Positions 49,581 to 61,547 of a DNA stretch of 64,000 bases are shown here, one piece after another; within the stretch, counting starts at the first letter, position 1; each line of letters begins with the position of its first letter. Position numbers and translations under genes: made by a program. This DNA is from Micromonospora sp. AMSO31t (lineage in GTDB: Bacteria; Actinomycetota; Actinomycetes; Mycobacteriales; Micromonosporaceae), in assembly GCF_008868175.1 (NCBI RefSeq), contig NZ_WBKT01000008.1:20916-84915 (forward strand), written 5' to 3'. Under the pieces are notes generated by a model. That model saw only the letters and a program-made list of their open reading frames with translations. It was not told the origin of the DNA and made no database searches.

Positions 49581-52500
49581 ATGACCGACGTCCTGAGGTC
49601 CCGGCGAACGACGCCGGACACCCCACTCCGGGACGGCCCGGTGGGCGCCGTACCGGCACCGGCCTCGGCCGCGCAACGCCAGATGTGGCAGCTCAGCCGC
49701 CTCGACCCCGGAACGGCCAGCTACCTGGTGCCGCTGGCGTACCGGCTGCACGGTCCGTTGGACGTGGCCGCCCTGTCGGCGGCGCTCGACGGGCTGGTGG
49801 CCCGGCACGCGGCGCTGCGCACCACCCTGGCGCCGGCCGCGGACGAGCCGGCCGGACCCACGGGCGACGAGCCGGCGCGGGACCTAATCCAGGTGGTCCA
49901 CGAGTCGCGCCCGGGGCTGCTGCGGGTGCACGACCTCAGCGGGCTGCCCACCTGGCAGCGCGACCAGGAGTTGCGGGCCCGGATGCACGACGAGGCGGGC
50001 ACCCCGATCGACCTGGAACGCGGCCCGGTGGTGCGGGCCCTCCTGCTGCGCTGCGCGCCGGAGGAGCACGTCCTCCTGCTGACCTTCCACCACGTCGCGG
50101 TCGACGAGTGGTCGCTCGGCATCCTGCACGAGGAGTGGGAACGGCTCTACGCCGCGCACCGCGCGGGGCGGCCGGCCGAGCTCGACCCGGTCGGCGCCGA
50201 CCTCCGCGACCACGCGGCGTGGCAGGAGGACTGGCTCGACGGTCCGGAGGCGGCCGCCCAGCTCGACTACTGGCGCGAGCAGCTCGCGGACACGCCGGCC
50301 GTGCTGGAGCTGCCCACCCGCGGGCCCCGGCCCACCGTGCCGTCGAGCGCGGGAGCCAGCCTGGCGCTCCCGCTGGAGGTGTCCACGGAGGCCCTGATGG
50401 CGCTGTGCCGACGGATGGGCGTCTCCCCGTACATGGTCCTGCTCGCCGCGCTGCACGTGCTGCTGGCGCGCTGGACGGGGCAGCGCGACATCGTGGTGGG
50501 TACGCCGGTGGCCAACCGGCAGCGGGCCGAGGGGCAGAAACTCGTCGGGCTGCTTCTGAACACCGTCGCCGTCCGGGCCCGGCTGGACGACAACCCGTCG
50601 TTCGAGACGCTGCTCGGGCGGGTGCGCACCGCCGCCCTCGATGCCCTGGGCAGGCAGGAGCTTCCCTTCGGGACGCTGCTCGAATCGCTGCGTCCGGCCC
50701 GCCAGCCCGGCTTCACCCCGCTCTTCCAGGTGATGTTCGTGTACGGCCGCGAGGCGGCACCCCCGCACCTCGACGGCCTTGAGGTCACCTCGCTCGAGGT
50801 GCCCACCACCACCGCCAAGTTCGACCTCACGGTGTCGGTACGGGAGAACGCCGACGGCGTGCGGACCGTGCTGGAGTACCGCACCGACCTGTTCGACGAC
50901 GACGCGATGAGGCGCCTCGCCGGACACTTCCAGACGCTGCTGCGGTCGCTGGTGACCGACCCGGGCGCGCCGGTCGGCTCCGCCGCGATGCTCGCCCCCG
51001 ACGAGTACCGGCAGCTCGTCGTCGACTGGAACCGCACCGGGATCCCCACCGACCCGGACGACCTGGTCCACCTGCTGATCGAACGGCAGGCGCGCCGGAC
51101 CCCCGACGGCGTGGCGGTGACCGACGGCGACACCGCGCTGAGCTATCACGAGTTGCACACCCGGGCCGAGGCGCTGGCGGAGACGCTGCGCGGGCGCGGC
51201 GTCGGCGTGGGCGGCCTGGTGGGTGTGCTCCTGCCGCGCTCGGTCCCGTTCGCCGTGGCGATCCTCGCCGTGCTGAAGACCGGCGCGGCCTACGTACCCA
51301 TCGATCCGTCCAACCCGCCCGCCCGGCTGCGGCACATCCTCGACGACACGGCCACCCCGGTCGTGGTCACCCGCCCCGATCTGGCGCACCTGGTACCCGA
51401 CGGCAGGGCACTGCTGGTGCCGGACCTGGACGCACCGGTCCCGGAGGCCGAGCCCGGTCCCGGCGCCGGCAGGCCGGGCGGCGGGCCGAAGCGACGGCAG
51501 CGGCGACGGCCGACACCGTCGGTGGACGACCTCGCGTACGTCATCTACACCTCCGGGTCGACGGGCCGCCCCAAGGGCGTCATGGTCACGCACCGCGGCG
51601 TGTGCAACCACCTGCGCTGGGCCGCCCAGGCCTTCCGGCTACGGCCCGGGGACACCGTCCCGCTGCAGTCGTCGGTCGCGTTCGACCTGGCCGTCACGAG
51701 CCTGCTGGTCCCACTGTCCGTCGGGGCCACCGTCCTGGTCGTCGGCGAGCACCTCGGACCTGCGGGGCTGGGCGAGGCGCTGCGCCGGCAACGGACGCCG
51801 TTCGGGCTGATCAAGATCACCCCCACCCAGCTCGACCTCGTCAGCCACCAGCTCGGCCCGGAGGAGATGGCCGACCGCACCCGCTGCTTCGTCATGGGCG
51901 GCGAGCTTCTGCGCGCCGACCAGGTGGCGCCCTGGCGGGCCCACGCGCCCGGGACGGCGCTGTTCAACGAGTACGGGCCGACGGAGACCGTGGTCGCCTG
52001 CACCGCCTACGAGGTGGGCCCGGCCACGCCGACCGACGGTTCCGTCCCCATCGGCCGGCCGATCGCCAACACCGGGCTGTACCTGCTCGACTCGTGGCTG
52101 AACCCGGTCCCGGCGGGCGTGACCGGCGAGCTGTACGTCGGAGGGGCCGGCGTGGCGCGCGGCTACCTGAACCAGCCGAGGTTGACGGCCGAGCGGTTCG
52201 TCCCGGACCCGTTCTCGTCCGTCCCCGGGGCTCGGCTGTACCGCACCGGCGACCTGGCGCGCCTGCTCCCCGACGGGAACCTCGAATACCTGGGCCGCAT
52301 CGACAACCAGGTCAAGCTGCGCGGCTTCCGGGTGGAATGCGGCGAGATCGAGGCGGCCATCCGGCGGCGCCTGCCGGACAGCGACGTGACGGTACGGCTG
52401 CGCCGGGACGACCCCGACGACCCGCAGCTGGTCGCGTACGTGGCGGGCGCGGCGGAGAACGACCGCGACGCCCCGGCCCTTCGGGCAGACCTGGCCACCG

Positions 52501-55500
52501 AGCTGCCGCCGTACCTGGTTCCCGGCGCGTTCGTCTTCCTCGACGCGCTGCCGCTGACCGGCAACGGGAAGGTGGACGCCGCCGCGCTGCCCGCTCCCCG
52601 TCGTGCGCCGGAGCTGCCGCGGCAACGGTCCGTACCCGGGCAGGATCCGCCCGCGGCGTCGGAACCGCCGGTGGCCGCGCCCGCCGGCGCCGGTCCGGCC
52701 GGGTGGGACGCGGCTCGGGTACGCCTCGACCGGCTGGTCGTCGACGTGTGGCGCGACGTGCTCGGCGTGGACCAGGTCGGGGTGCGGGACAACTTCTTCG
52801 ACCTCGGCGGCCACTCGATGCGCCTGCTGACCGTCCTCGAGCGGCTGCGCGCCCGGCTGGGCGACGTCGTCACGGTCACCGACCTGTTCCGGCATCCCAC
52901 GGTGGAGTCCCTGGCGGCGTTCCTGACCACCGCCACCGGTGGGGCGGCGCCCCCTGCGGCCGCCCGGCACCCCGCGCCGGCCGCCGTCGCACTGCCCCGG
53001 ACCGGCGCGCACGCCGACACCGGCCGGCCCGGCGGCCTGATCGCCGTCGTCGGCCTGGCCTGCCGCTTCCCCGGCGCGCGGACGGTCGACCAGTACTGGG
53101 ACAACATCCGCGGCGGGGTGGATTCGGTCCGGGAGTTCAGTGTCGGGGAGATGCTGGCCGACGGGGCGGACCCGACCCGGATCGACGACCCCGCGTACGT
53201 CCGGGCCGGCACCTGGCTGCCCGGGATCGACGAGTTCGACGCCGCCTTCTTCGGCCTCACGCCGCGTGAGGCGGAGACCCTCGACCCGCAGCACCGGCTC
53301 CTGCTCGAGTGCGCCTGGCACGCGCTGGAGCACGCCGGCTACGACCCGGCCGCCCATGCCGGCCGGATCGGCCTGTTCGCCGGGGCGGGTCGCAACACCT
53401 ACCTCCTGGATCATCTGATCGGCCGGCCCGAGCTGCTGAGCTCCATCGGCGAGCATCAGCTCTCCATCAGCAACGACAAGGACTTCCTGCTCAGCCGGGT
53501 CGCCTACAAGCTCGACCTCACCGGTCCCGCCGTCACCGTCGCCACGGCCTGTTCGACCTCGCTGGTGGCCGTGCACCTCGGCCGGCAGAGCCTGCTGGCC
53601 GGCGAGTCCGACCTGGTCCTGGCCGGCGGGGTCAACGTCCTGCCCGCACAGCGGCGCGGCTACCTGTACCACGACGGCGGGGTGTACTCCCCCGACGGGC
53701 ACTGCCGCCCGTTCAGCGCGGACGCGCGCGGCAGCTTCGAATCCAGCGGTGTGGGGATCGTGGCGCTCAAGCGGCTGGAGGACGCCGTCGCGGACCACGA
53801 CACGATCTACGCCGTCATCCGCGGTTCCGCCGTCAACAACGACGGAGCCCGCCGCACCGGGTACACCGCGCCGGGCGTCGACGGCCAGGTCGACGTGGTC
53901 ACCAGGGCGCTGGCGGCGGCCGGCGTGGAGCCGCGTTCGGTGAGCTACCTGGAGGCCCACGGGACGGGCACGAGCCTCGGCGACCCCATCGAGGTGACCG
54001 CGCTGACGGAGGCGTTCCGGCGCGGCACCGCCGAGCGCGGCTTCTGCGCCCTCGGCTCCGTCAAGGCCAACATCGGGCACACCGACACCGCGGCCGGTGT
54101 CGCCGGCCTGATCAAGACGATCATGGCGCTGCACAGCCGTACGCTGCCCCCGACGATCAACGTGAGCCGGCCCAACCCGGCGATCGACTTCGCGGGCAGC
54201 CCCTTCTACCTCAACGACACGGCCCGCCCGTGGCCCGCCGACGACGGGCCTCGCCGGGCCGGGGTCAGCTCGTTCGGCATGGGCGGCACGAACGCCCACG
54301 TCGTCCTGGAGGAACCGCCGGCCAGGACGATCGCGCCGCCCCCCGCACCGACCGCGGGGCCGCAGCTGCTGGTCGTGTCGGCCCGGACGGTCGAGTCGCT
54401 GGAGCGCGGGACGCGCCAGGTCGGCGCCTGGCTCGACGCGCATCCCGAGGTGGACCTCGGGGACGTCGCGGCCAACCTGGGCCGGCGACAGTCGATGCCC
54501 CACCGGCGTTTCCTCGTCGCGGGGGACCGCACCGACGTGCTGGACGCGCTCGACTCGCCGCAGCGGCAGTTCACCGCCGCCCACCCCGGCGGCCGGCGAC
54601 CGCTGGTGTTCGCCTTTCCCGGGCACGGCGCGCAGCACGTGGCGATGGGCGCCGGCCTGTACCGCGCGGAGCCGACCTACCGGGCCGTGGTGGACGAGTG
54701 CGCCGAGCTGCTCCGCGACGACCTGGGGCTCGACCTGCGTACCGTGCTCTGCCCGGCGGCCGACGGCCACGCCGAGGCCGAGCGGCTGCTCGCACACCCC
54801 CGGCTGGTCCAGCCCGCGCTGTTCGTCACCGGGTACGCGCTCGCCCGGTCGCTGCTCACCCGGGGGGTGACCCCGGACCTCATGGTGGGGCACAGCCTCG
54901 GTGAGTACGTCGCCGCGTGCGTCGCCGGCGTCTTCTCCCTGCCGGACGCGTTGCGGCTGGTGAGCGCCCGGGGCGAGCTGGTCGAGCGGACCCCGGCCGG
55001 GGCGATGCTCGCGGTGAGCCTGCCCGAGACCGCGGTGGCCGGGTTGCTGGACGACCGGGTGTCGCTGGCGGCCGTCAATGCCCCGGAGCTGTGCGTGCTC
55101 TCCGGCGACCCGGAGGCGGTCGGGGCACTTCGCGAGCGGCTGACCGCCGACGGGGTCGACTGCCGGCCGCTGCGGGTCACGCGCGGCTACCACTCCGCCC
55201 TGCTCGATCCGGTCCTCGACGAGTTCGCCGACCACGCCCGCCGGGTCGCCCTCCGGGAACCCGAGCGCCCCTACCTGAGCAACCTGACCGGCGGTCCCGT
55301 CACCCCCGGGCAGGTCACCGACCCGGGGTACTGGGTGCGGCACATGCGCGAGCCGGTGCGGTTCGCCGAGTCCGCCGCGCTCCTCGCCGAGCAGGACGTG
55401 CTCGTCGCCGAGCTGGGCCCCGGGCACGCCCTCGGCGGCCTGGCGCGGCTGGCCGGCCTGCCGCCCGGCCAGGCGGTGGCGGCGATGCGGCACCCACGCC

Positions 55501-58500
55501 AGGACGGCGACGACCTCGTCACGCTGCTCGACGCGGTCGGCCGGATGTGGCTGGCCGGCGTACCGGTCGACTGGAGCCGGTTCCACGGTGGCCCGCGCCG
55601 CCGGCTGGCCCTGCCCGGCTACCCGTTCGAGCGGCGCCGGTACTGGGTGGACCCCGCCCCGCGGGCGGGTGTGGCGAGCCCCGCACCCGCCACGCCGGCC
55701 GCTCCCCCGGCGGCCCCGGACGCGCCCGAGCCCGTCGACGCCGGCAACCGCCCGGCCCTGAGCACGGCCTACGTCGCCCCCAGCACTCCGGAGCAGCGGT
55801 GCGTGGCGGAGATCTGGGCCGAGCTGCTGGGCATCTCGCCGATCGGCGCGCTCGACAACTTCTTCGAGCTGGGTGGGCACTCGCTGCTCGCCACCCAGTT
55901 CGTCGTGCGGCTCCGGGCCCGGCTCGGCGTGGCGCTGCCGCTCGAGACGGTCTTCGCGCAGTCGACCGTCGCCGGGATCGCGGCGGCGCTGCCGACCACC
56001 GTGGAGGCACCCGCCGCCGTCGAGCCGGTCGCCGCCGTCGAACCCGCCGCCGCCGCCGAGCCGGCCGCCGCCGCGCCGGTCGCGCCGAGCATCCCCCGCG
56101 CCGCCGCCGACGCCGGCCCGGCGCCGCTCTCCTCGGGGCAGCACCGGCTGTGGTTCCTCGACCAGGCCTACACGCAGAACGCCTACACCGTCAGCACCGC
56201 GCTGCTGCTGGACGGCGCCCTCGACGTCGACGCGCTGCGCGGGGCGCTGGCCGAGCTGGTCCGGCGCCACGAGTCGCTGCGTACCGTCTTCCCGCTCGGC
56301 CCCGACGGCGACCCCGTCCAGGAGGTCCGGCCGCCGGGCCCGGTCGACCTGCCGGTCCGCACCGCGCCGGCCGGGGCGGACGACGGGGTGGCAGGGCCGC
56401 GCAGCATCGTCGGGTCGGCGGTCGCCGACGCGGTGCCGCAATGGGTTCACGCGGCCCTGGCCGACGACGTCCGACGCCCGTTCGACCTGGCCCGCGGGCC
56501 GCTGTTCCGGGCCGTTCTGCTCCGGGTCGCCGACGACCGGCACGTGCTGTCGCTGACCATGCACCACAACGTCTCCGACGGCTGGTCCCTCGGCATCGTG
56601 GCCGGCGAGGTGGCCACGCTCTACGACGCCGTCCTCGACGGCCGTCCCTCCCCCCTGCCGGAACTGGCCGTCCAGTACGGCGACTACGCGCGCTGGCAGC
56701 GCGCCCGGATGGCGGACACCGACAGCGACGACATGCGGTACTGGCGGCGGCAGCTCGACGGTGTGGCGAGCGTCCTGGAGGTGCCGACCGACCGGCCCCG
56801 GCCGCCGGTGCAGACCTTCCACGGCGCGGTGCGCGCCCACGTGCTGCCCCCGCGTGTCGCCGACGAGCTGCGCCGGTTCAGCCAGGCCCGGGGCGCCACC
56901 CTGGCCATGACGGTGCTGGCCGCGCTGAAGGCTCTGCTCTGGCGCTACACCGGCCAGCGCGACATCTGCGTCGGCACCCCGGTCGCCGGACGGGTTCGCG
57001 CCGAGCTCGAACCGATGGTCGGCTTCTTCGTCAACATGCTGCCGCTGCGAACCGTCATCGACGGCGACTGGACCTTCGAGGAGTTGCTCGGGCAGGTGCG
57101 GCGCACGGCGCTGGGGGCGTACGACCACCAGGAGGTGCCGTTCGAGCGGCTGGTAGACCTCGTCGACGCGCCCCGCGACCTCAGCCGCAACCCGCTCTTC
57201 CAGGTCATGTTCAACATGCTCAACGTCCCCGAACAGGACCTGCGCACGAGCCGGTTGCGGATCGTCCCGTTCGACGTCGAGCCGGGCATCGCCCAGCAGG
57301 ACCTGGCTCTGTACGCGTACGAGCTGGACGAGGGGCTGCGGTTCCGGTTGGAGTACAACACCGACCTGTTCGACGCGGCGACCGCCGAACGGATGATGGG
57401 ACACCTGGAGACGCTGCTCGCCGCCGCCGTCGCCGACCCCGGTGTCCGGCTCGCGGACGTGGCCGTCCTCACCCCCGCCGAACTGGCCCGGGTCGCCGAG
57501 TGGAACGACACCGCCGTCGAGCCCGGTTGGGCCACCCCGGGCCGCCCGGCGCCGACCCTCGTCGCGCTGATCGAACACCAGGTCGCGGCGAACCCGGACC
57601 GGCCCGCCGTGACGTTCGGGGCGACCACGCTCACGTACGCGGAGCTGAACGCCCGGGCCAACCGGCTCGCCCACCGGCTCCGCCGGGCCGGCGTCGGCCC
57701 GGACGTCCCGGTCGCCGTCTGCCTGCACCGGTCGCACGAGCTGCCGGTCACGCTGGTCGGCGTGCTCAAGGCGGGCGGCGCGTACGTCCCGGTGGACCCC
57801 GACTACCCGGTCGATCGGCAGCGGTACGTGCTGGCGCACAGCGGGGCCGCGGTCCTGGTCACCGAGACCGACCTCGCCGACCGGTTCGCCGGGTTCGGCG
57901 GCGAGGTGGTGCACGGCGCGGCGATGACGGGCGCGGAGCCGGAGACCGACCCCGAGCCGCTGGCCGGGCCGGACGACCTGGCGTACGTCATCTACACGTC
58001 CGGCTCGACGGGCCGCCCCAAGGGCGTCCGGGTGGCCCACGGCGCCGTGGTCAACACCCTGGCCGCCATGCGCGAGCGGCCCGGCCTGACCGCCGACGGC
58101 ACGATGCTGGCGATGGCGAGCTTCGCCTTCGACATGTCGGTGCCGGAACTGTTCCTGCCGCTCGTGGTCGGTGCCCGGATGCTGATGGTGGGTCGCGACG
58201 TCGCCTACGACGCGACCCGGCTGGCCGACCTGCTCGTCGCGGAAGGGGTCACCCTGGCCCAGGGCACCCCGGCGGCCTGGCGGCTGCTGATCGAGTCCGG
58301 CTGGACCGGGATGCCCGACCTGACGGCCGTGTGCGGCGGCGAGGCGGTGTCCGCGCCGCTGGCCCGGCGGTTGGCCGAGCGGGTGGGCGCGTTGTGGAAC
58401 CTCTACGGCCCCACCGAGGCCGCCGTCTGGACCACCATGGACCGGATCGAGCCCGGCTTCACGCACCTCACCGTCGGCCGCCCGATCGGCAACATGCGCG

Positions 58501-61500
58501 TCCACGTGCTCGACGCGGAGCTGTCCCCCGTCCCGATCGGGGTGCTGGGTGAGCTGTACCTCGGCGGCGCGGGGCTGGCCCGCGACTACCACGACGACCC
58601 GGACCTCACCGCGCAGCGGTTCGTGCCCGACCCGAACGGTGGGGGCCGGCTGTACCGCACCGGCGACCTCGGCCGGTGGCTGGCCGACGGCCGCATCGAG
58701 TTCGTCGGCCGCAGCGACTCCCAGGTGAAGGTGCGCGGGTTCCGCATCGAACTCGGCGAGATCGAGGCGGTGCTGCGCCGCCACGAGTCGGTCCGCGACG
58801 CCGCCGTGGTGGTCCGCGAGGACGAGGGCGAGAAGGCGATCGTGGCGTACCTGACGCTGGGCGCCGGGACGGAGCCCGACGCGGACGCCGACCGGGCGGC
58901 GGACGTCACCCCCGACTTCGACGTCGACCCGGCGCCGTGGCGGGCCTTCGCGCGCACCTACCTGCCGGACTACATGGTGCCGTCCGCGTTCGTGGTGCTC
59001 GACCGGATGCCGCTCAACGCCAACCGCAAGGTCGACCGGGCGGCCCTGCCGGCGCCCCGGCGCGGCGGCGCCGCCATCGGGGCCGCCCCGCCGGACACCC
59101 CGCTGCGCAAGGCACTGGCCGAGCGGTGGGCTGCGGTGCTCGGGTACGACAGCGTCGGCATCGACGACGACTTCTTCGACCTCGGCGGCGACTCCTTCAA
59201 GGCCATCAAGGCGCTGGCCGGGAACGACCCGGCGATCAGCGTCCTCGACCTGTTCCGCCACCCGACGATCCGGTCCCTGACCGAGCACCTGGACGCGACC
59301 GGGGGCTCCGTCGGACGGCTGCTGCACGAGCTGACCCCGGCCCGGCCGGCGGCGCCGACGCGGCTGACGCTGGTCTGCGTACCGTTCGGCGGTGGCAGCG
59401 CAATCACCTTCCAGCCCCTTGCCGACGCCCTCCCGGCGGGCGTGGCGCTGTACGCGCTGGAGCGGCCGGGTCACGACGTGAACCGCCCGGACGAACCCCT
59501 GCTCGGCATGGACGAGCTGGTGGACCGCTGCGTCGCCGAGGTCGTCGAGGGGATCACCGGGCCGGTGGCCGTGTACGGGCACTGCGTGGGCGGCGCCGAG
59601 GCGGTGGAGCTGAGCCGCCGGCTCGAGGCGGCCGGCGTGGAACTGACCGGCGTGGTCATCGGCGCCCACTTCCCCGCCCCCAGGCTGCCCGGCCGGCTGT
59701 TCACCTGGCTGCGGCGCCGGTTCCCCGTGGAGCGCTGGACGTCGAAGCGGCGAACCCTGGAAGGGCTGCGCGCGATGGGCTTCTTCACCGAGGTCTTCGA
59801 CGAGCGCGAGAAGGACTTCGTGATGCGCGTGGTCCTGGCCGACGCCGCGCAGGGCGAGGACTACTACACCGACGTCTACACGACCGGTCTGCCCCGGAAG
59901 CTCTCGGTCCCGATCGTCTGCGTCGTGGGCACCGGCGACCGCGCCACGCAGTTGTACCAGGAGCGGTACCTGGAGTGGGAGTTCTTCTCCGACCGGGTGT
60001 CGCTGGAGGTCATCGAGGGCGCCGGCCACTACTTCGCCAAGTACCAGCCCGACGAGGTGGCGCGGATCATCCTGTCGACCTGCGACCCGACGGCCGCGCC
60101 GGCGCGGGCGTCCACCTCGGATGCGGCGCCCGCGACGGAACCGCGGGAGCCCGCCGTCCCGGCCGCCCAGCGGCCCGCCGCACGACGGGCGATGCCCAGC
60201 CTGGCGGTGTTCTACCTGATCGCGATCGGTCAACTCGTCTCGCTCATCGGCAGCGGGCTGACCGGCTTCGGCATGAGCCTCTGGGTCTACCAGCGGACCG
60301 GGTCGGTGTCGCTGTTCGCCACGGCCACCGTGCTGGCGCTGCTGCCCGCCGTGGTCCTCTCCCCCGTCGCCGGCGCGCTGGCCGACCGGTGGGACCGAAG
60401 ACGGATCATGATCCTCGCGGACTGCCTGGCCGCCACCGGGACGGTGAGCCTCGCGCTGCTGCTCTGGCTCGGCCAGCTCCAGCTCTGGCACGTGTTCACC
60501 GCGATCACCGTCACCGCGGTGGCCACCGCCTTCCAGCACCCCGCCTACCTGGCGGCCGTCACGCAACTGGTGCCGAAGCGGTACTACGGGCGCGCCAACG
60601 GCATCGTGTCCCTCGGCACGGCGACGAGCACGGTGCTGGCGCCGCTGGTCGGCGGCGCGCTGGTGATCGCGGTCGGGCTGCGCGGGATCGTCGTCATCGA
60701 CCTGCTCACCTTCGCCGTGGCGGTGCTCGTCACGCTGTCGGTCCGCTTCCCGGACACCCTGTTCGTCAAGCGGGAGGAGCCGTTCCGGCGGGCCGTCCTC
60801 GGCGGCTGGCGGTTCATCGTCCGCCGGCACGGCCTGGTCGCCCTGGTGGTGCTGGTCGCCTCGCTGAACTACTTCTTCGCCATGGTCGAGGTCCTGGTCA
60901 CCCCACTCACCCTGTCGTTCGGCGACCCGGCGGTGCTCGGCCGGGTGCTCGCCGCCAGCGGCGTCGGCATGGTGGTCGGCTCGGTGCTCATGGGCGTGTG
61001 GGGCGGCACGGCCCGGCGGACCACCGGCATCCTGGCCAGCGTCGTGCTGCTGGGCGTCTCGCTGCTCACCGTCGGCCTGCACCCGAGCCCGCTGTTCCCG
61101 ACGCTCGGCCTGTTCGGGATGGGTCTGGCCACCGCGCTGGTGAATACCCACTGGCTGGCCATCGTGCAGGCCAAGGTGGGGCTCGAACTCCAGGGCCGGG
61201 TGCTGTCCATGGCCCAGATGTTGTCCTGGCTCATGGTGCCGGCCGGCTTCCTCAGCGCCGGCCCGCTCGCCGCGCACGTCTTCGCCCCGCTGGTGTCCTC
61301 CGGCGGTGCGCTGGCCGCCGTCGTCGGCACCGGACCGGGCCGCGGCATGGCCCTCGCGGCGATCGTGGCCGGGCTCTGCGCGCTCGCCCTGGCCGCCGCC
61401 GGCATCGCCTACCGCCCGATCCGCAACGTCGAGGACGAGCTGCCCGACAGTGTCCCCGGTGGGATCGTCCTCGCCGACAAGGACCGCGTGCAGGAGGCGG

Positions 61501-61547
61501 CGGACCGGGAGCTGACACTGCTCAGGAGCGGAGGTACGCGCCGGTGA
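49581..61547 (+). CDS. hybrid NRPS-PKS megasynthetase with TE and fused MFS exporter
   Basis: 3988-aa protein that should extend, release and export a peptide-polyketide. Domain order with approximate residues: C (25-475, HHVAVDEWS at 170), A (495-1005), T (1045-1115, Ser1079), KS (1152-1578, Cys1324, His1460, His1500), AT (1675-2025, Ser1772), T (2068-2135, Ser2101), Ala/Pro linker, C (2180-2635, HHNVSDGWS at 2328), A (2660-3155), T (3170-3240, Ser3205), TE (3260-3500, Cys3335) and a 12-helix-type MFS transporter (3538-3955). The frame is unbroken and codon use is uniform from end to end. ATG 49581 has GAGGAGG 8 nt upstream. No KR, DH or ER follows the AT, so a beta-keto group should remain. 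The next gene overlaps the stop by 4 nt. Its own first domain is C, so it needs an upstream donor, most likely the second synthetase. Confidence 0.95.
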   Translation: MTDVLRSRRTTPDTPLRDGPVGAVPAPASAAQRQMWQLSRLDPGTASYLVPLAYRLHGPLDVAALSAALDGLVARHAALRTTLAPAADEPAGPTGDEPARDLIQVVHESRPGLLRVHDLSGLPTWQRDQELRARMHDEAGTPIDLERGPVVRALLLRCAPEEHVLLLTFHHVAVDEWSLGILHEEWERLYAAHRAGRPAELDPVGADLRDHAAWQEDWLDGPEAAAQLDYWREQLADTPAVLELPTRGPRPTVPSSAGASLALPLEVSTEALMALCRRMGVSPYMVLLAALHVLLARWTGQRDIVVGTPVANRQRAEGQKLVGLLLNTVAVRARLDDNPSFETLLGRVRTAALDALGRQELPFGTLLESLRPARQPGFTPLFQVMFVYGREAAPPHLDGLEVTSLEVPTTTAKFDLTVSVRENADGVRTVLEYRTDLFDDDAMRRLAGHFQTLLRSLVTDPGAPVGSAAMLAPDEYRQLVVDWNRTGIPTDPDDLVHLLIERQARRTPDGVAVTDGDTALSYHELHTRAEALAETLRGRGVGVGGLVGVLLPRSVPFAVAILAVLKTGAAYVPIDPSNPPARLRHILDDTATPVVVTRPDLAHLVPDGRALLVPDLDAPVPEAEPGPGAGRPGGGPKRRQRRRPTPSVDDLAYVIYTSGSTGRPKGVMVTHRGVCNHLRWAAQAFRLRPGDTVPLQSSVAFDLAVTSLLVPLSVGATVLVVGEHLGPAGLGEALRRQRTPFGLIKITPTQLDLVSHQLGPEEMADRTRCFVMGGELLRADQVAPWRAHAPGTALFNEYGPTETVVACTAYEVGPATPTDGSVPIGRPIANTGLYLLDSWLNPVPAGVTGELYVGGAGVARGYLNQPRLTAERFVPDPFSSVPGARLYRTGDLARLLPDGNLEYLGRIDNQVKLRGFRVECGEIEAAIRRRLPDSDVTVRLRRDDPDDPQLVAYVAGAAENDRDAPALRADLATELPPYLVPGAFVFLDALPLTGNGKVDAAALPAPRRAPELPRQRSVPGQDPPAASEPPVAAPAGAGPAGWDAARVRLDRLVVDVWRDVLGVDQVGVRDNFFDLGGHSMRLLTVLERLRARLGDVVTVTDLFRHPTVESLAAFLTTATGGAAPPAAARHPAPAAVALPRTGAHADTGRPGGLIAVVGLACRFPGARTVDQYWDNIRGGVDSVREFSVGEMLADGADPTRIDDPAYVRAGTWLPGIDEFDAAFFGLTPREAETLDPQHRLLLECAWHALEHAGYDPAAHAGRIGLFAGAGRNTYLLDHLIGRPELLSSIGEHQLSISNDKDFLLSRVAYKLDLTGPAVTVATACSTSLVAVHLGRQSLLAGESDLVLAGGVNVLPAQRRGYLYHDGGVYSPDGHCRPFSADARGSFESSGVGIVALKRLEDAVADHDTIYAVIRGSAVNNDGARRTGYTAPGVDGQVDVVTRALAAAGVEPRSVSYLEAHGTGTSLGDPIEVTALTEAFRRGTAERGFCALGSVKANIGHTDTAAGVAGLIKTIMALHSRTLPPTINVSRPNPAIDFAGSPFYLNDTARPWPADDGPRRAGVSSFGMGGTNAHVVLEEPPARTIAPPPAPTAGPQLLVVSARTVESLERGTRQVGAWLDAHPEVDLGDVAANLGRRQSMPHRRFLVAGDRTDVLDALDSPQRQFTAAHPGGRRPLVFAFPGHGAQHVAMGAGLYRAEPTYRAVVDECAELLRDDLGLDLRTVLCPAADGHAEAERLLAHPRLVQPALFVTGYALARSLLTRGVTPDLMVGHSLGEYVAACVAGVFSLPDALRLVSARGELVERTPAGAMLAVSLPETAVAGLLDDRVSLAAVNAPELCVLSGDPEAVGALRERLTADGVDCRPLRVTRGYHSALLDPVLDEFADHARRVALREPERPYLSNLTGGPVTPGQVTDPGYWVRHMREPVRFAESAALLAEQDVLVAELGPGHALGGLARLAGLPPGQAVAAMRHPRQDGDDLVTLLDAVGRMWLAGVPVDWSRFHGGPRRRLALPGYPFERRRYWVDPAPRAGVASPAPATPAAPPAAPDAPEPVDAGNRPALSTAYVAPSTPEQRCVAEIWAELLGISPIGALDNFFELGGHSLLATQFVVRLRARLGVALPLETVFAQSTVAGIAAALPTTVEAPAAVEPVAAVEPAAAAEPAAAAPVAPSIPRAAADAGPAPLSSGQHRLWFLDQAYTQNAYTVSTALLLDGALDVDALRGALAELVRRHESLRTVFPLGPDGDPVQEVRPPGPVDLPVRTAPAGADDGVAGPRSIVGSAVADAVPQWVHAALADDVRRPFDLARGPLFRAVLLRVADDRHVLSLTMHHNVSDGWSLGIVAGEVATLYDAVLDGRPSPLPELAVQYGDYARWQRARMADTDSDDMRYWRRQLDGVASVLEVPTDRPRPPVQTFHGAVRAHVLPPRVADELRRFSQARGATLAMTVLAALKALLWRYTGQRDICVGTPVAGRVRAELEPMVGFFVNMLPLRTVIDGDWTFEELLGQVRRTALGAYDHQEVPFERLVDLVDAPRDLSRNPLFQVMFNMLNVPEQDLRTSRLRIVPFDVEPGIAQQDLALYAYELDEGLRFRLEYNTDLFDAATAERMMGHLETLLAAAVADPGVRLADVAVLTPAELARVAEWNDTAVEPGWATPGRPAPTLVALIEHQVAANPDRPAVTFGATTLTYAELNARANRLAHRLRRAGVGPDVPVAVCLHRSHELPVTLVGVLKAGGAYVPVDPDYPVDRQRYVLAHSGAAVLVTETDLADRFAGFGGEVVHGAAMTGAEPETDPEPLAGPDDLAYVIYTSGSTGRPKGVRVAHGAVVNTLAAMRERPGLTADGTMLAMASFAFDMSVPELFLPLVVGARMLMVGRDVAYDATRLADLLVAEGVTLAQGTPAAWRLLIESGWTGMPDLTAVCGGEAVSAPLARRLAERVGALWNLYGPTEAAVWTTMDRIEPGFTHLTVGRPIGNMRVHVLDAELSPVPIGVLGELYLGGAGLARDYHDDPDLTAQRFVPDPNGGGRLYRTGDLGRWLADGRIEFVGRSDSQVKVRGFRIELGEIEAVLRRHESVRDAAVVVREDEGEKAIVAYLTLGAGTEPDADADRAADVTPDFDVDPAPWRAFARTYLPDYMVPSAFVVLDRMPLNANRKVDRAALPAPRRGGAAIGAAPPDTPLRKALAERWAAVLGYDSVGIDDDFFDLGGDSFKAIKALAGNDPAISVLDLFRHPTIRSLTEHLDATGGSVGRLLHELTPARPAAPTRLTLVCVPFGGGSAITFQPLADALPAGVALYALERPGHDVNRPDEPLLGMDELVDRCVAEVVEGITGPVAVYGHCVGGAEAVELSRRLEAAGVELTGVVIGAHFPAPRLPGRLFTWLRRRFPVERWTSKRRTLEGLRAMGFFTEVFDEREKDFVMRVVLADAAQGEDYYTDVYTTGLPRKLSVPIVCVVGTGDRATQLYQERYLEWEFFSDRVSLEVIEGAGHYFAKYQPDEVARIILSTCDPTAAPARASTSDAAPATEPREPAVPAAQRPAARRAMPSLAVFYLIAIGQLVSLIGSGLTGFGMSLWVYQRTGSVSLFATATVLALLPAVVLSPVAGALADRWDRRRIMILADCLAATGTVSLALLLWLGQLQLWHVFTAITVTAVATAFQHPAYLAAVTQLVPKRYYGRANGIVSLGTATSTVLAPLVGGALVIAVGLRGIVVIDLLTFAVAVLVTLSVRFPDTLFVKREEPFRRAVLGGWRFIVRRHGLVALVVLVASLNYFFAMVEVLVTPLTLSFGDPAVLGRVLAASGVGMVVGSVLMGVWGGTARRTTGILASVVLLGVSLLTVGLHPSPLFPTLGLFGMGLATALVNTHWLAIVQAKVGLELQGRVLSMAQMLSWLMVPAGFLSAGPLAAHVFAPLVSSGGALAAVVGTGPGRGMALAAIVAGLCALALAAAGIAYRPIRNVEDELPDSVPGGIVLADKDRVQEAADRELTLLRSGGTRR
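49657..52940 (+). other. NRPS module 1: C-A-T, predicted Asn
   Basis: The A domain has [10 protein letters not shown] at 657-666, FDLAVT at 701-706, NEYGPTE and the catalytic Lys997 in GNGKVD. Reading the eight variable pocket positions gives D-L-T-K-V-G-E-V-A, close to the known Asn signature D-L-T-K-L-G-E-V-G. Asn is predicted with moderate confidence. Between core motifs A2 and A3 there is an extra Gly/Pro/Arg-rich insertion (about 632-652). Confidence 0.7.
53034..56000 (+). other. PKS module: KS-AT-T without reductive domains
   Basis: KS has all three catalytic residues (TACSTS, EAHGTGT, KANIGH). AT has GHSLGEY, typical of malonyl-type, but the specificity loop that is HAFH (malonyl) or YASH (methylmalonyl) reads RGYH (1868-1871). 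The extender unit is therefore uncertain, with malonyl more likely than methylmalonyl. It should add a two-carbon keto unit to the aminoacyl chain from module 1. Confidence 0.75.
56120..59310 (+). other. NRPS module 3: C-A-T, small amino acid predicted
   Basis: C domain with intact [10 protein letters not shown] domain has TSGSTG at 2806, FDMSVPE at 2850-2856, YGPTE at 2942-2946 and Lys3150. The pocket signature reads D-M-P-Q-V-G-L-V-W; the nearest I recall is the Gly type (D-I-L-Q-L-G-L-I-W), 5 of 9 identical. Gly or another small residue is a weak prediction. The T domain LGGDSFKA is intact. Confidence 0.6.
59355..60090 (+). other. thioesterase domain with Cys nucleophile
   Basis: Alpha/beta-hydrolase-fold TE. 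The elbow reads YGHCVGG, so the nucleophile is Cys3335 rather than Ser; Asp3453 (GTGDRAT) and His3483 (GAGHYF) complete the triad. Sequence flavour ([18 protein letters not shown]) is closer to type II thioesterases than to typical terminal TE domains. Confidence 0.8.
60190..61440 (+). other. in-frame MFS transporter domain
   Basis: About 415 residues with 12 predicted helices, starting [20 protein letters not shown], motif A-like [12 protein letters not shown] between helices 2 and 3, and the overall pattern of EntS/Mef-type drug or siderophore exporters. It follows the TE after an Ala/Pro-rich linker of about 40 residues and ends with a 35-residue acidic cytoplasmic tail. Confidence 0.85.

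Noticed and set aside
48875..49659. Minus-strand frames of about 200 codons upstream of the NRPS gene
   Set aside because: No family, no ribosome site, mixed codon use, and one overlaps the synthetase start.
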